Source: Ravibacter sp964562455
Lineage (GTDB): Bacteria > Bacteroidota > Bacteroidia > Cytophagales > Spirosomataceae
DNA length: 64,000 nt
Assembly: GCA_964562455.1 (NCBI GenBank)
Contig: CAZLTN010000022.1
Span: forward strand, 1-64,000
Direction of reading: 5' to 3'
Numbering within the stretch: the first letter of the stretch is position 1; the number at the start of each line of letters is the position of its first letter. The notes under the pieces are model-generated. The model was not told the origin of the DNA, made no database searches, and saw nothing but the letters and a program-made list of their open reading frames with translations. The translations under genes and the position numbers were made by a program. Below are positions 27,972-37,119 of this stretch, in pieces.

Positions 27972-29612
27972 TTATGAATACAACTTTTCGTAATATTCCC
28001 TTGCCATACGATCCGAATCAAACGTGACCGCAACGTCATTCATGCTGTTTAACACGATCTGCTGCCAACCCGGCTGATCGTCGTAGTAAGCCGGCAGGAT
28101 CTCATTTTCAAGCAAACCAAAGAGATTATCCCTGTCCTGCTGATAGATATCCCCTTCCGAAATGACCGGGAGCACAAAGGCATTTTCGCCGTTCTTTGCA
28201 AATTCCGGTATCCATCCGTCGAAAGTAGAGCAATTCACTGCTCCATTCATGGCGGCGGTCATCCCGCTCGTACCCGACGCCTCGCGGGTTACAACCGGCG
28301 TGTTGAGCCATACATCGGCGCCGTCCTTCAGCAACTTGGACAAGCTTAGCTCGTAGCCGGTCAACACCGATATATTCGGATAAAGGTATGACATGTTCTG
28401 GATACGGTTGAACACTTCTATTGCGCTGCCATCCTGGGGATAGGGCTTCCCGGCCCATATAAACTGAACGGGGCGCTCTTTGTCTGCCAGCAAACGCTCA
28501 AACCTTTCGGCATCGCTCCACAGCAAATCTGCACGTTTATACCCGGCAAACCGGCGGGCCCACACGATCGTCAATATGTCCGGCGAAAAAATCCGGCCGC
28601 TCTGGTTGGCCACTTCCTTGAACAACCGTGCTTTCAGCTCTTTCTTCCTGGCCGCCACCGCTTCCTTCTCCTTTCTTATCCTCGCTTCTTCGATCGGGCC
28701 GTCCACCCAGTACTTTTTGTTCTGAGCGTTGGTGATATGGGTAATTCCGCAAATATTGCCGTAGGGAGCCCACATCTTTCCCGCCACCTTGCCGTGCAGC
28801 TCCGATACTCCGTTGGCCTTCCGGCTCAGCCTGAGCGCAGCAAGGCTATGATTAAAGATGTCGCCCTCCGTAATACCTGTTATAGACCGCACTTCTTCTA
28901 CCGGAATATCGTAGAAAAAGCCCGTATCCTTCAGAAAATAGATATTGTGTTTTTCGTTACCGGCTTCTTCCGGCGTATGTGTTGTAAAAACAAGTTTTTT
29001 GCGGAGCGACTCCCGGCTGCGCAGGCGCGAATACAGGTAGAATGCCGCCGGCAAAGCATGGGCCTCGTTCAGATGATAAACTTCGGGTTCCCAGCCAATG
29101 GCCTCCAGCAGCCTGGCACCTCCAAGCCCGAGAAGCGTGCACTGAGCCACTTTTACAGTGGCATCGGAATCATACAGACGGTACGACACCGATCGCCCTG
29201 CATAGTCATTCCCATCGGTATCGCTGGTGAGAAAAAACATAGGCGCCGTCCCGAACACTTCGGGAGGAAGATAATAAGCCTGTACCCACACATTACGACC
29301 TAATAAGGGAATCTGGAAGCGAACTTTTGTGTCTACCAGGAAGTGATAGATTTTTTCCCTGAACGTAACCCTCAGGGTGTTGTCTTCATTGCGTTCCTGG
29401 TCATAATAGCCGTATTTCCAGAGGATACCGATACCAACCATATTTTGTTTCAGGTCCCAGGCGCTCCGCATATGCGATCCGGCCAAAAACCCCAGCCCTC
29501 CCGAATATATCTTCAGCGCCTGGTCGATGGCAAATTCCATCGAAAAATAAGCTACCGGCTTTTCATATTTCGCCTCGGGCTTCACCGGGCTTTTAAAAGG
29601 AAGTTCAAACAT
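27972..29612 (-). CDS. GT35 alpha-glucan phosphorylase homologue, PLP lysine missing
   Basis: 546 residues, clearly of the alpha-glucan phosphorylase family: VAYFSMEFAIDQALKIYSGG at the N-terminus, VYHLNEAHA, VFTTHTPEEAGNEKH, VWARRFAGYKRADLL and EASGTSGM near the end. The enzyme normally cuts alpha-1,4-glucan with phosphate to give glucose 1-phosphate, using pyridoxal phosphate bound to a lysine in (N/G)MK. Here that position reads SGMTAAMNG: Thr452 replaces the lysine. The N-terminal DUF3417-like region of the long bacterial type is also absent. Either this is a non-phosphorolytic relative or it binds its cofactor differently. It is a complete frame with no sign of decay. Confidence 0.85.
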   Translation of the reverse strand: MFELPFKSPVKPEAKYEKPVAYFSMEFAIDQALKIYSGGLGFLAGSHMRSAWDLKQNMVGIGILWKYGYYDQERNEDNTLRVTFREKIYHFLVDTKVRFQIPLLGRNVWVQAYYLPPEVFGTAPMFFLTSDTDGNDYAGRSVSYRLYDSDATVKVAQCTLLGLGGARLLEAIGWEPEVYHLNEAHALPAAFYLYSRLRSRESLRKKLVFTTHTPEEAGNEKHNIYFLKDTGFFYDIPVEEVRSITGITEGDIFNHSLAALRLSRKANGVSELHGKVAGKMWAPYGNICGITHITNAQNKKYWVDGPIEEARIRKEKEAVAARKKELKARLFKEVANQSGRIFSPDILTIVWARRFAGYKRADLLWSDAERFERLLADKERPVQFIWAGKPYPQDGSAIEVFNRIQNMSYLYPNISVLTGYELSLSKLLKDGADVWLNTPVVTREASGTSGMTAAMNGAVNCSTFDGWIPEFAKNGENAFVLPVISEGDIYQQDRDNLFGLLENEILPAYYDDQPGWQQIVLNSMNDVAVTFDSDRMAREYYEKLYS

Positions 29613-29702
29613 AAGTCCATTCAGTTTTAATAGAGAATGTGCAATTTTCTAAAAAAAAAGTATAATGCACAAAATTGCATTGCTCCTCTAACCGAATAGC
29701 TC

Positions 29703-30689
29703 CTATTTTTTCGGCTTGGGAAACGGGAAATCCACGGGATAGATCTTCTGCCCGTCCAGCTCTCTGATATAGGTATGGAACTGCCGTTTTCCCTGTGTAA
29801 GCTCTATGATCCTGGCACCGCTCTTGCTTCTTTTATAAGATTCTCCGCCCCTGGTGCAGGCGCCATAGGCCAGAGCGATATCATAATAGTCGACAAGGTA
29901 GTCGTTCGTATGGTCGTGCCCGACGAACATTCCCATTACATCGCCGGCTTCGAGCATGGCAGTGAACATTCCAGTGTTGATATCAGGTGGGCATTCCTTT
30001 TCATATCTCACACCGATCCGCCTGTTGCCAAGATCATCGAAAGCCAGCTTGTACTCCGGAAGCGGAATATGAAAAAATGCCAGCGCTGGAAGTGTATCCT
30101 TATGCGCTTCCACAAACGAAGCGCTGGTATTTCTGAACCAGCTCACCTGGTCATGCATAAACCAGCCATACCCTTTTACCCGCGGATGGGCGGTATAGGC
30201 ATGGGAATCCATCGCATAAATAATTGCGCCCGGCTTCCCGTTTGTGCCTTCGATCGTAATGGCCGCATTCAGATAGCCCGACACGCCGGGAATCCGTGCT
30301 ACTTTATTGACAAGGTAAGGCTTTGAGACCACGTATTCTGCAAGTGCCTCCCTTTTCAGATCACCTTCATCATCATGGTTACCGAAGGTTACGACATAGG
30401 GAATCCGCCTGGAGATAGCGACCTGCAATACATCATCCCAACCTTTTTTATTCGGCGACCTTGTTACAACATCCCCCGTAAAAACAACAAGATCCGGCTT
30501 CTCTGCATCAAGTGTTTCTTCCATGACCTTTAAAGAAGGCCGGGATGTCGGGCTGGACGCATCATAATGTATGTCCGTAAACTGGACAATCCTGAAGGTC
30601 CCGTCTTTACGGAACTTCAACGCCTGGGCATGTACCCCGGCAAAGCACGATGCTATCACAAGAGCAAGGAACAAAAACTGAATACGCAT
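29703..30689 (-). CDS. secreted metallophosphoesterase (PAP29/Dcr2-like)
   Basis: 328 residues with a signal peptide ending VHAQA. The calcineurin-like motifs follow in order: QFTDIHYD, VVFTGDVV, TFGNHDDEGD, AFFHIPLPEY and FVGHDHTNDY, which supply the two-metal centre. The match is to the purple acid phosphatase-like group with an extra domain (PAP29/Dcr2). It should hydrolyse phosphomonoesters or diesters in the periplasm; the substrate is unknown. Upstream is the divergent mfd gene; downstream, 90 nt away, the phosphorylase homologue. Confidence 0.88.
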   Translation of the reverse strand: MRIQFLFLALVIASCFAGVHAQALKFRKDGTFRIVQFTDIHYDASSPTSRPSLKVMEETLDAEKPDLVVFTGDVVTRSPNKKGWDDVLQVAISRRIPYVVTFGNHDDEGDLKREALAEYVVSKPYLVNKVARIPGVSGYLNAAITIEGTNGKPGAIIYAMDSHAYTAHPRVKGYGWFMHDQVSWFRNTSASFVEAHKDTLPALAFFHIPLPEYKLAFDDLGNRRIGVRYEKECPPDINTGMFTAMLEAGDVMGMFVGHDHTNDYLVDYYDIALAYGACTRGGESYKRSKSGARIIELTQGKRQFHTYIRELDGQKIYPVDFPFPKPKK

Positions 30690-30832
30690 AACTAGAGTCT
30701 ATATAAAAGGTAAAAATTAGTCAACAAAGATATGCCGCCAATATTAAGCAGATATTTTTTCTTCGGGCCTTCTCATTATACTGTTTATACCTGCAAGGAA
30801 TACTACTCGTCAGAATCCAGCCAAAGTTTTAT

Positions 30833-30840
30833 TAAATTTG
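30833..30840 (+). promoter_or_regulatory. possible mfd promoter (-7 element)
   Basis: TAAATTTG fits the Bacteroidota -7 consensus TANNTTTG, about 115 nt before the likely mfd start. No good -33 box is seen at the expected distance. Confidence 0.4.
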
Positions 30841-30954
30841 CAGCGTGTTGTCTGAATTGGGTTTTAGAGTAAAAGCAGGAAAAAACCGGCGGGAAGTTCC
30901 CGGCGGGTTTTGTCGTTTCAGACCGATAGTTGTTACCCCAAAAATAATTTCAAG

Positions 30955-33900
30955 TTGAAAGTTGAAGACCTGCTGTCTTTATACAGCTCGGATAGTTTTG
31001 TGCAGACGCTGATCCACCGGCTCGAGTCGGATCATAGGGACGATCAGCACATCCAGTTAAAAGGACTGATCGGGAGCCTCGACGCCATAATGGCCGCCAC
31101 GCTTCAGAAAGCGCGGCCCGGAACTTCCCTTTACGTCATGAACGACAGGGAGGAGGCTGCCTATTTTGTCAACGATCTTCAGAACCTGCTCCCCGAAACA
31201 GACATCCTGTTTTATCCGCCGTCCTATAAACGTCCTTACGAATATGCCGAGGTCGATAATACCAACGTCCTTGCCCGCGCCGAAATACTGAATAAACTGA
31301 ACGTTTCTCAGAAGGTAGCGCTCCAGATCGTCACCTATCCCGAGGCTCTTACCGAAAAGGTCATCAATAAAAGATCGCTCCTGGCCAACACATTCAATAT
31401 CAAGAAAGGTGAGAGGCTGGATCAGTCGTTCCTTACCGAATTTCTCGATGAATACGGTTTCGAAATCACAGACTTTGTCTTTGAGCCCGGCCAGTTCTCG
31501 GTGCGCGGCGGTATCATCGACATTTTTTCCTATGCAAGCGAATACCCCTACCGTGTAGAACTTTTCGGCGACGAAGTGGAAAGTATCCGCACATTTTCTC
31601 CGGAGTCTCAGCTGTCGGTGGCCGAAGCCGATCAGGTGAATGTCATCCCCGATATCCAGCAAAAGCTTACCCACGAGTCCAGGGAATCGTTCCTCGAATT
31701 TTTACCGAAAAACAGCCTGGTATGGTTCAAAGACGTTGAAGCGACGCTGGAAATTGTGGATAAGGCCCTTCAAAAAGCCGAAAAAGCGCTTGCCGAGACT
31801 ACCGGCGGGGGCGTCCAGGTCGTTTCCGATCCTGAAGAACTTTTTGAAACCAGGAGAGGTTTCCTGAACCGTATAAAGTCGTTCAGGACAGTCGAATTCG
31901 GGAAACGGTTTTATTTCAAACCGCAGGCTGACGCAGAGGTTCAGTCTCCGAAATATACCGCTAAACCGCAGCCTTCCTTCAACAAGGATTTTCAAAGGCT
32001 GATAGACAATTTCGATGAAAACCAGGCCAAAGGCTACGTCAATATCATCGCTGCAGAGCAGGGCCGCCAGCTCGACAGGCTGGAACGCATCTTCGAAGAC
32101 ATCAACCCTTTCGTAAAATTCAAAGGCCTTCATATTTCCCTGCGCGAAGGCTTTATAGATGATCAACTCAAAATCACCTGCTATACCGACCACCAGATAT
32201 TTTCAAGATTTCACCGGTACAGGCTGAAAGACCGTTTCAGCAAGACAAAAGCGCTTACACTGAAAGAGCTGCGGACCCTGCAGCCCGGCGACTTTGTCAC
32301 GCACGTCGATTACGGTATCGGGCGCTTCGCAGGAATGGAGAAAGTCGACGTGAACGGGAAGCAGCAGGAATCGATAAGGCTGGTGTACCGCGACAACGAC
32401 CTGCTCTATGTCAACGTTCACAACCTTCATAAAATCGCAAAATATACCGGTAAGGAAGGAGCCCCTCCCACTATGAGCAAACTCGGCTCACCGGAATGGG
32501 AAAATAAGAAGTCCAAAGTCAAAAAGCAGCTCAAGGACATCGCCCACGAGTTGATCGCACTTTACTCGAAAAGGCGCAAAGCGCACGGTTTTGCCTTTTC
32601 GCCGGAGAATTACCTCCAGGTGGAGCTTGAAACTTCTTTTATTTATGAAGATACGCCCGACCAGGCCAAGGCTACTTCCGACGTAAAGGCCGATATGGAA
32701 AAAGCCTATCCCATGGACCGGCTGGTTTGCGGGGATGTGGGTTTCGGCAAAACTGAAGTAGCGATAAGAGCGGCTTTCAAAGCCGTTAACGACAGCAAGC
32801 AGGTGGCGGTGCTGGTGCCTACCACTATTCTTGCCATGCAGCATTTCAAGACTTTCAGCGAGCGGCTGGCCGATTTCCCGGCCAATGTCGAGTACATAAA
32901 CCGCTTCAAATCAGCCAAAGAAATCAAGGAAACACTAAAACGGGTAGAGGCCGGGAAAGTCGATATACTGATCGGTACTCACCGAATACTCAATAAAGAT
33001 GTGGTTTTCAAAGACCTGGGGCTGCTGATCGTCGACGAAGAACAGAAATTCGGGGTAAAAGCAAAAGACCGCCTGAAAGAGCTGAGAGTTAACGTCGATG
33101 TGCTTACCCTGACTGCAACCCCCATTCCGCGGACGCTTCATTTCTCGCTGATGGGAGCCCGCGACCTCTCGGTGATCACTACGCCGCCCCCCAACCGGCA
33201 GCCCGTTACAACCGAAATAAGGGTATTCAATGAGGAGTTCATCAGGGATGCGATCTCCTACGAGCTACAGCGCGGCGGACAGGTATTTTTTGTCCACAAC
33301 CGCGTCAGCGACATAGAATCGATAGGGAATATCATCCTGAGGCTTATTCCGGAAGCCAGGATCGGGATCGCCCACGGGCAAATGGACGGGGACAAGCTGG
33401 AAAAAGTGATGATGAAATTTATCGAAGGCGAGTACGATATCCTGCTGTCTACCAATATCGTAGAATCCGGTATCGACATCCCCAATGCCAATACGATGAT
33501 CATTAATTCGGCTCATAACTTCGGGCTGAGCGATCTGCATCAACTGAGAGGCCGGGTCGGCAGGTCTAACCGGAAAGCGTTCTGCTACCTGGTCACACCT
33601 GCTATTTCCACCCTGAGCAGCGAGTCGCGCAAGAGGCTGCAGGCGCTTGAAGAATTCTCGGATCTCGGCGACGGGTTCAAAGTAGCTATGCGTGACCTTG
33701 ATATCAGGGGTGCGGGTAACCTGTTGGGCGCCGAGCAAAGCGGATTCGTAAACGACCTCGGATATGAAATGTATCATAAAATCCTCGACGAAGCTGTTAA
33801 AGAACTGAAAGAGAATGAGTTTAAGGAGCTGTTTTCCGGAAGCATGTCACCCTTGCCGAACCTCGTTCCCGACACGCAGATAGACACGGACATGGCTATC

Positions 33901-34329
33901 CTGATCCCGGAGGATTATGTCAAAAACATCTCTGAAAGGCTTTCTCTTTACACCCGTCTCGATAACATCAGGACTGAAGATGAACTGAGTGCGCTGCACG
34001 CTGAAATTACCGACAGGTTCGGCCAGCTTCCGTCCGAGGTCCAGGATCTGCTTAAAACTGTCAGGGTGCGCTGGGTTGCCGAAGAATTGCACCTGGAAAA
34101 ACTCGTTTTAAAAAACAATACGCTGAAAGGTTATTTCGTTTCCTCTCCGGATACGACTTTTTACCAGTCGGAGGTATTTGGAAATGTGCTTGATTTTATC
34201 CAGGCAAATCCCGCTCAATGTACCCTCAAAGATGTAAAAGGTAAATTGATATTAACCTGCCAGGACGTACCGTCACTTAACAAGGCGTACGACATCCTGC
34301 TGAAAATGAAGGGTGCTCAGGATTTTTGA
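30955..34329 (+). CDS. mfd: transcription-repair coupling factor
   Basis: 1124 residues from the TTG at 30955 (KVEDLLSLYSSDSF follows, as usual for the N-terminus); the frame also allows a TTG at 30910, adding 15 residues that seem foreign. Mfd removes RNA polymerase stalled at lesions and recruits UvrA. Domains: UvrB-like module (about 1-330), RNA-polymerase interaction domain at QPGDFVTHVDYGIGRFAG (about 455), helicase motor with Walker A GDVGFGKTEVA, DEEQ box VDEEQKFGVK, LTATPIPRTL and QLRGRVGRSNRKA, and the TRCF C-terminal domain. Full length, next to gldJ on the same strand. Confidence 0.95.
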   Translation: MKVEDLLSLYSSDSFVQTLIHRLESDHRDDQHIQLKGLIGSLDAIMAATLQKARPGTSLYVMNDREEAAYFVNDLQNLLPETDILFYPPSYKRPYEYAEVDNTNVLARAEILNKLNVSQKVALQIVTYPEALTEKVINKRSLLANTFNIKKGERLDQSFLTEFLDEYGFEITDFVFEPGQFSVRGGIIDIFSYASEYPYRVELFGDEVESIRTFSPESQLSVAEADQVNVIPDIQQKLTHESRESFLEFLPKNSLVWFKDVEATLEIVDKALQKAEKALAETTGGGVQVVSDPEELFETRRGFLNRIKSFRTVEFGKRFYFKPQADAEVQSPKYTAKPQPSFNKDFQRLIDNFDENQAKGYVNIIAAEQGRQLDRLERIFEDINPFVKFKGLHISLREGFIDDQLKITCYTDHQIFSRFHRYRLKDRFSKTKALTLKELRTLQPGDFVTHVDYGIGRFAGMEKVDVNGKQQESIRLVYRDNDLLYVNVHNLHKIAKYTGKEGAPPTMSKLGSPEWENKKSKVKKQLKDIAHELIALYSKRRKAHGFAFSPENYLQVELETSFIYEDTPDQAKATSDVKADMEKAYPMDRLVCGDVGFGKTEVAIRAAFKAVNDSKQVAVLVPTTILAMQHFKTFSERLADFPANVEYINRFKSAKEIKETLKRVEAGKVDILIGTHRILNKDVVFKDLGLLIVDEEQKFGVKAKDRLKELRVNVDVLTLTATPIPRTLHFSLMGARDLSVITTPPPNRQPVTTEIRVFNEEFIRDAISYELQRGGQVFFVHNRVSDIESIGNIILRLIPEARIGIAHGQMDGDKLEKVMMKFIEGEYDILLSTNIVESGIDIPNANTMIINSAHNFGLSDLHQLRGRVGRSNRKAFCYLVTPAISTLSSESRKRLQALEEFSDLGDGFKVAMRDLDIRGAGNLLGAEQSGFVNDLGYEMYHKILDEAVKELKENEFKELFSGSMSPLPNLVPDTQIDTDMAILIPEDYVKNISERLSLYTRLDNIRTEDELSALHAEITDRFGQLPSEVQDLLKTVRVRWVAEELHLEKLVLKNNTLKGYFVSSPDTTFYQSEVFGNVLDFIQANPAQCTLKDVKGKLILTCQDVPSLNKAYDILLKMKGAQDF

Positions 34330-34359
34330 AAGAAATATAAAATTGGTTAATTATCTTTG
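34325..34359 (+). promoter_or_regulatory. gldJ promoter
   Basis: TTTG (34325-34328) and TATCTTTG (34352-34359), 23 nt apart, match the -33 and -7 elements. The TTTG overlaps the mfd stop region. It sits 53 nt before the gldJ start. Confidence 0.6.
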
Positions 34360-34412
34360 CGGGCTTAACAAGCCGTTGTGTAATGTTCATCGGTTAAAAC
34401 AAAATGATTTGC

Positions 34413-35666
34413 ATGCGTAAAATCGGATTATTGCAACTTTTACTAGCTCTGTCTGTAGCTGTTGCGGTTACTTCCTGTAAGAAAAAAACGCCGACCAGCA
34501 TGGATCCTGGCAAAACCAGCTCCAAGACCGGGCTGACTTACAATACGGAGAATGGCTTTAAAGTGGCCAAGTTCAAAGCGCTGCCGGCCGGTCCGGACCT
34601 TGTTTTCATTGAGGGAGGGCGCTTTACCATGGGCTCTCTGGAAGAGGATGTCATGTTTACGCGCGACAACCTGGAACGCACCGTCAGTATCCAGTCCTTT
34701 TATATGGACGAAACCGAGGTAGCCAATGTTCACTATCTCGAATTCCTGGATTACGCCCGCCGCGATTCTTCGGAGGAGTTCTACACCAAGGCACTACCCG
34801 ATACGACCGTCTGGCTGAACCCGTTGTCATTCAACGACTCTTATATGACCATGTACCTGCGTCATCCGGGCTTCAGGCTTTACCCGGTAGTGGGGGTTTC
34901 ATGGGCGCAGGCCAATGATTACTGCCTGTGGCGTACCAATGCCGTCAGCATGGCCAGGTACAGCAAGGCCGGTAGTGAGAAAAAGAAAAAAGGCTTCTCG
35001 CTGCGTCGTAAGAAAAATGCAGATGGAGGTGGAGCCGAAGTTGCTTCTTCCGGCGATCCGTTCAATCATCCGTCTATTGAAAGCGGCTACGTAATGCCTC
35101 CCTACAGGCTCCCGACAGAAGCTGAATGGGAATACGCCGCCAAAGGAATGATCGGTACCCAATATGCCGACGAAAACCAGTCCAACCAGCGGATTTATCC
35201 CTGGGACGGCTCGACGCTGCGTACCCCCCGTGGGCGTAAGCAGGGCCAGATGCTTGCTAACTTTAAGCGTGGTCCCGGTGACTACGCCGGTATCGCCGGT
35301 AAATCAAATGACGGAGCGATTATCACGCAGGAGATCCGTTCTTACCCGGCAAACGACTACGGTCTGTATGATATGGCCGGTAATGTAAATGAATGGGTAT
35401 ATGACGTTTATCGCCCGTTGTCATTCTCTGACGTAAGCGATCTTAACTCCTTCAGGAGAGACGGGTACCTTGACGATTCTGCCAAATACGATACGAGAGG
35501 CTTCAACTCTCTTGTTTCCGACAGGCTGAGAGTTTATAAAGGCGGTTCATGGGCGGATGTGGCATACTGGCTGTCGCCTGGTACCCGCCGCTATATGGAA
35601 GAAGATTCCGCTACTGCCATGGTAGGGTTCCGTTGCGCAATGATTGCCACAGGAAGGAACCGGTAA
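34413..35666 (+). CDS. gldJ: gliding motility/T9SS lipoprotein GldJ
   Basis: 417 residues from the second in-frame ATG at 34413 (MRKIGLLQLL), which gives a normal lipoprotein signal with lipobox VTSC, Cys22; the ATG at 34404 would add three residues. The body is a formylglycine-generating-enzyme (FGE-sulfatase) fold, LVFIEGGRFTMGS near residue 65, SFYMDETEVANVHYLEFLD, YRLPTEAEWEYAAKG and YGLYDMAGNVNEWVYD, without catalytic use in the Gld proteins. GldJ is an outer-membrane lipoprotein required for gliding and stability of the type IX secretion system. A lysine-rich insertion (EKKKKGFSLRRKKN) is unusual. A strong terminator follows. Confidence 0.87.
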   Translation: MRKIGLLQLLLALSVAVAVTSCKKKTPTSMDPGKTSSKTGLTYNTENGFKVAKFKALPAGPDLVFIEGGRFTMGSLEEDVMFTRDNLERTVSIQSFYMDETEVANVHYLEFLDYARRDSSEEFYTKALPDTTVWLNPLSFNDSYMTMYLRHPGFRLYPVVGVSWAQANDYCLWRTNAVSMARYSKAGSEKKKKGFSLRRKKNADGGGAEVASSGDPFNHPSIESGYVMPPYRLPTEAEWEYAAKGMIGTQYADENQSNQRIYPWDGSTLRTPRGRKQGQMLANFKRGPGDYAGIAGKSNDGAIITQEIRSYPANDYGLYDMAGNVNEWVYDVYRPLSFSDVSDLNSFRRDGYLDDSAKYDTRGFNSLVSDRLRVYKGGSWADVAYWLSPGTRRYMEEDSATAMVGFRCAMIATGRNR

Positions 35667-35681
35667 ACACCGGCATAAATT

Positions 35682-35731
35682 ATAATGACGATCGCCGCAG
35701 CTCAGTTCCTGGCTGCGGCGATCGTCATTAT
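35682..35731. terminator. bidirectional terminator overlapping the comF end
   Basis: ATAATGACGATCGCCGCAG (35682-35700) and CTGCGGCGATCGTCATTAT (35713-35731) form a perfect 19-bp stem. The ComF stop codon (35702-35704) is in the 12-nt loop and the last ComF residues are encoded by the right arm. On the plus strand it ends gldJ. Confidence 0.8.
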
Positions 35732-36406
35732 ATGGATTTCCCTGCACCCACCTCTGACCAATTCCCCGATACAAGCTTCCAGGGTAGCTCCCGTCGTAAG
35801 CACATCGTCAAGAAGTACAATGCTCAGCCCGTTCAAATTCACGCCCGGTCTCACTTTAAAGACTCCCTGCATAGCTTCTATACGTTCCGATCGGGTTTTT
35901 CCGGTCTGGGAGCGGGTATATACGGTCCTTGCAAGAAGAGACTTGTCTGCCGGTATTCCGGTCACTTCCGACAACCCTGCTGCGAAAGATCCGCTTTGGT
36001 TATATCCTCTTTCCTTTTCTTTCCGCGGGTGCAGCGGAACGGGCACGAGAAGACCGGCACGGGGCATGCTTCCGGCCGAAACCCGATCCTGCCCGTAAAT
36101 CCGTCCTAAAAAGAACGCCAGGTCCTTGTTACCATCGTATTTAAGGCTCCGGAGCAGCGACTGAACCTTTCCTTTGGCCTGGTATTCCAGGAAAGCCTGA
36201 ACTGTCTTTACTTCGCTGAACCCCAAAAATTTCGATTCCACTTCCGTTGCCGAAAGTCCTCCGGCATGTAACCTGGGCAAAAAAAGAAGACACTGCGTAC
36301 ACAACTGGTATTCGGTACCTGCCATGGGCCGTTTGCAGGCCGGGCAAATCCTCGGGAAAAACAGGTCGAAGCAATCGTTCCAAAAAGAAGCTATCTTTGT
36401 ACACAT
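35702..36406 (-). CDS. ComF-family phosphoribosyltransferase-like protein
   Basis: 234 residues. The N-terminal zinc finger is seen as FPRICPACKRP and LCTQC, the phosphoribosyltransferase signature as VLLDDVLTTGATLEAC (residues 193-208), and LVPVPLHPRKEKERGYNQS is typical of the family. In naturally competent bacteria ComFC aids DNA uptake; in others the role is unproved. Its last codons lie in a terminator stem shared with gldJ. Divergent from the gene at 36618. Confidence 0.9.
   Translation of the reverse strand: MCTKIASFWNDCFDLFFPRICPACKRPMAGTEYQLCTQCLLFLPRLHAGGLSATEVESKFLGFSEVKTVQAFLEYQAKGKVQSLLRSLKYDGNKDLAFFLGRIYGQDRVSAGSMPRAGLLVPVPLHPRKEKERGYNQSGSFAAGLSEVTGIPADKSLLARTVYTRSQTGKTRSERIEAMQGVFKVRPGVNLNGLSIVLLDDVLTTGATLEACIGELVRGGCREIHIMTIAAARN
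36392..36399 (+). promoter_or_regulatory. possible promoter inside comF 5' end
   Basis: TATCTTTG on the plus strand matches the -7 consensus and lies in the first codons of the divergent comF gene. It could drive the 36618-parAB unit through a long leader. No -33 element is clear. Confidence 0.35.
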
Positions 36407-36469
36407 GGAGAAGTATAGTAAGTGAGGACTAATTTAATTATAATATTTTAATTACCACCGCAGGCCCGC

Positions 36470-36590
36470 CATAGCACGCATAATCCGCCGCCGGAGGGAA
36501 CTCGCACTCTTACGTAAGCCCTGCAGGGGCGACATGTGCATATCCCCGGGCAAGCGCAGCACAGCCCCCGGGGGGGGTAACGAGCTCGCA
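36470..36590. repeat. GC-rich REP-like segment
   Basis: A GC-rich block between comF and the next gene with paired words CCCTGCAGGG (a perfect palindrome at about 36519-36528) and CCCCGGG (36546-36552), then CCCCCGGGGGGGG (about 36566-36578). It resembles GCCCTGCAGGGGCGACAT-type dispersed elements of Bacteroidota, but only one copy is present in the window so I cannot confirm it as a repeat. Confidence 0.4.
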
Positions 36591-36617
36591 GCCTGAGATA
36601 CATATAATAACACCCGA

Positions 36618-36977
36618 ATGAAACTACCAGCAAACGACGAAGAAATATCATTAGAAGAACAATGGGAACGCCTGCTGGGCGCCCTGGAGCAGATCGTGGG
36701 AAAACGCCCGGCCGACCTCAACGGCGTACTGTTCCTGATTGGCGTGCAGGAACTGGGAAAAGGCGCGCTTAACTTCACGAAAGAACAGAAGCAGGACCTC
36801 ATGCACATCGGCGTTTGCGCGGTAATGAGCCTGTCCGGCTATTATACCCTTTCGGGGAGAGACAAAGACGGGTGGCCTCATTATGACCTGACTGGTAAGT
36901 TACCCTTTGCCGATCTCCTCGGGCAGGAGCAATTACTCAAAATGCACGTGATTGAGTATTTTAAACGGGTCTTTTAA
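36618..36977 (+). CDS. conserved hypothetical protein upstream of parA
   Basis: 119 residues, no signal or membrane segment. It starts with an acidic amphipathic stretch (ANDEEISLEEQWERLLGALE), then GVLFLIGVQELGKG, MHIGVCAVMSLSGYYTLSGRD and a C-terminal helix, all compatible with a small helical globular protein. I do not recognise a named family. It precedes parA by 142 nt on the same strand. Confidence 0.75.
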   Translation: MKLPANDEEISLEEQWERLLGALEQIVGKRPADLNGVLFLIGVQELGKGALNFTKEQKQDLMHIGVCAVMSLSGYYTLSGRDKDGWPHYDLTGKLPFADLLGQEQLLKMHVIEYFKRVF

Positions 36978-37042
36978 ACTTAGGTTCATTCTTCTACCCG
37001 GGGTCTGCGTATCTCCCACATTATGAAAACTTAACATTTAAT

Positions 37043-37063
37043 CGTGAAACTTTTCGTGGAACA
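37043..37063 (+). other. parS half-site-like pair
   Basis: CGTGAAAC (37043-37050) and CGTGGAACA (37055-37063) match the right half of the parS consensus TGTTCCACGTGGAACA. They stand in the parA leader as direct repeats 12 nt apart. The left halves are degenerate, so neither is a full parS. Confidence 0.35.
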
Positions 37064-37119
37064 TACTTGGGGAATTGCACTTTATATTGGAAATTTGACT
37101 TTCAAATTGAAAATTTAAA

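Noticed and set aside
30880..30912. CGGGAAGTTCCCG inverted repeat before mfd considered as terminator
   Set aside because: Only 6 bp per arm and no U-tract; more likely part of a GC-rich direct repeat CCGGCGGG.
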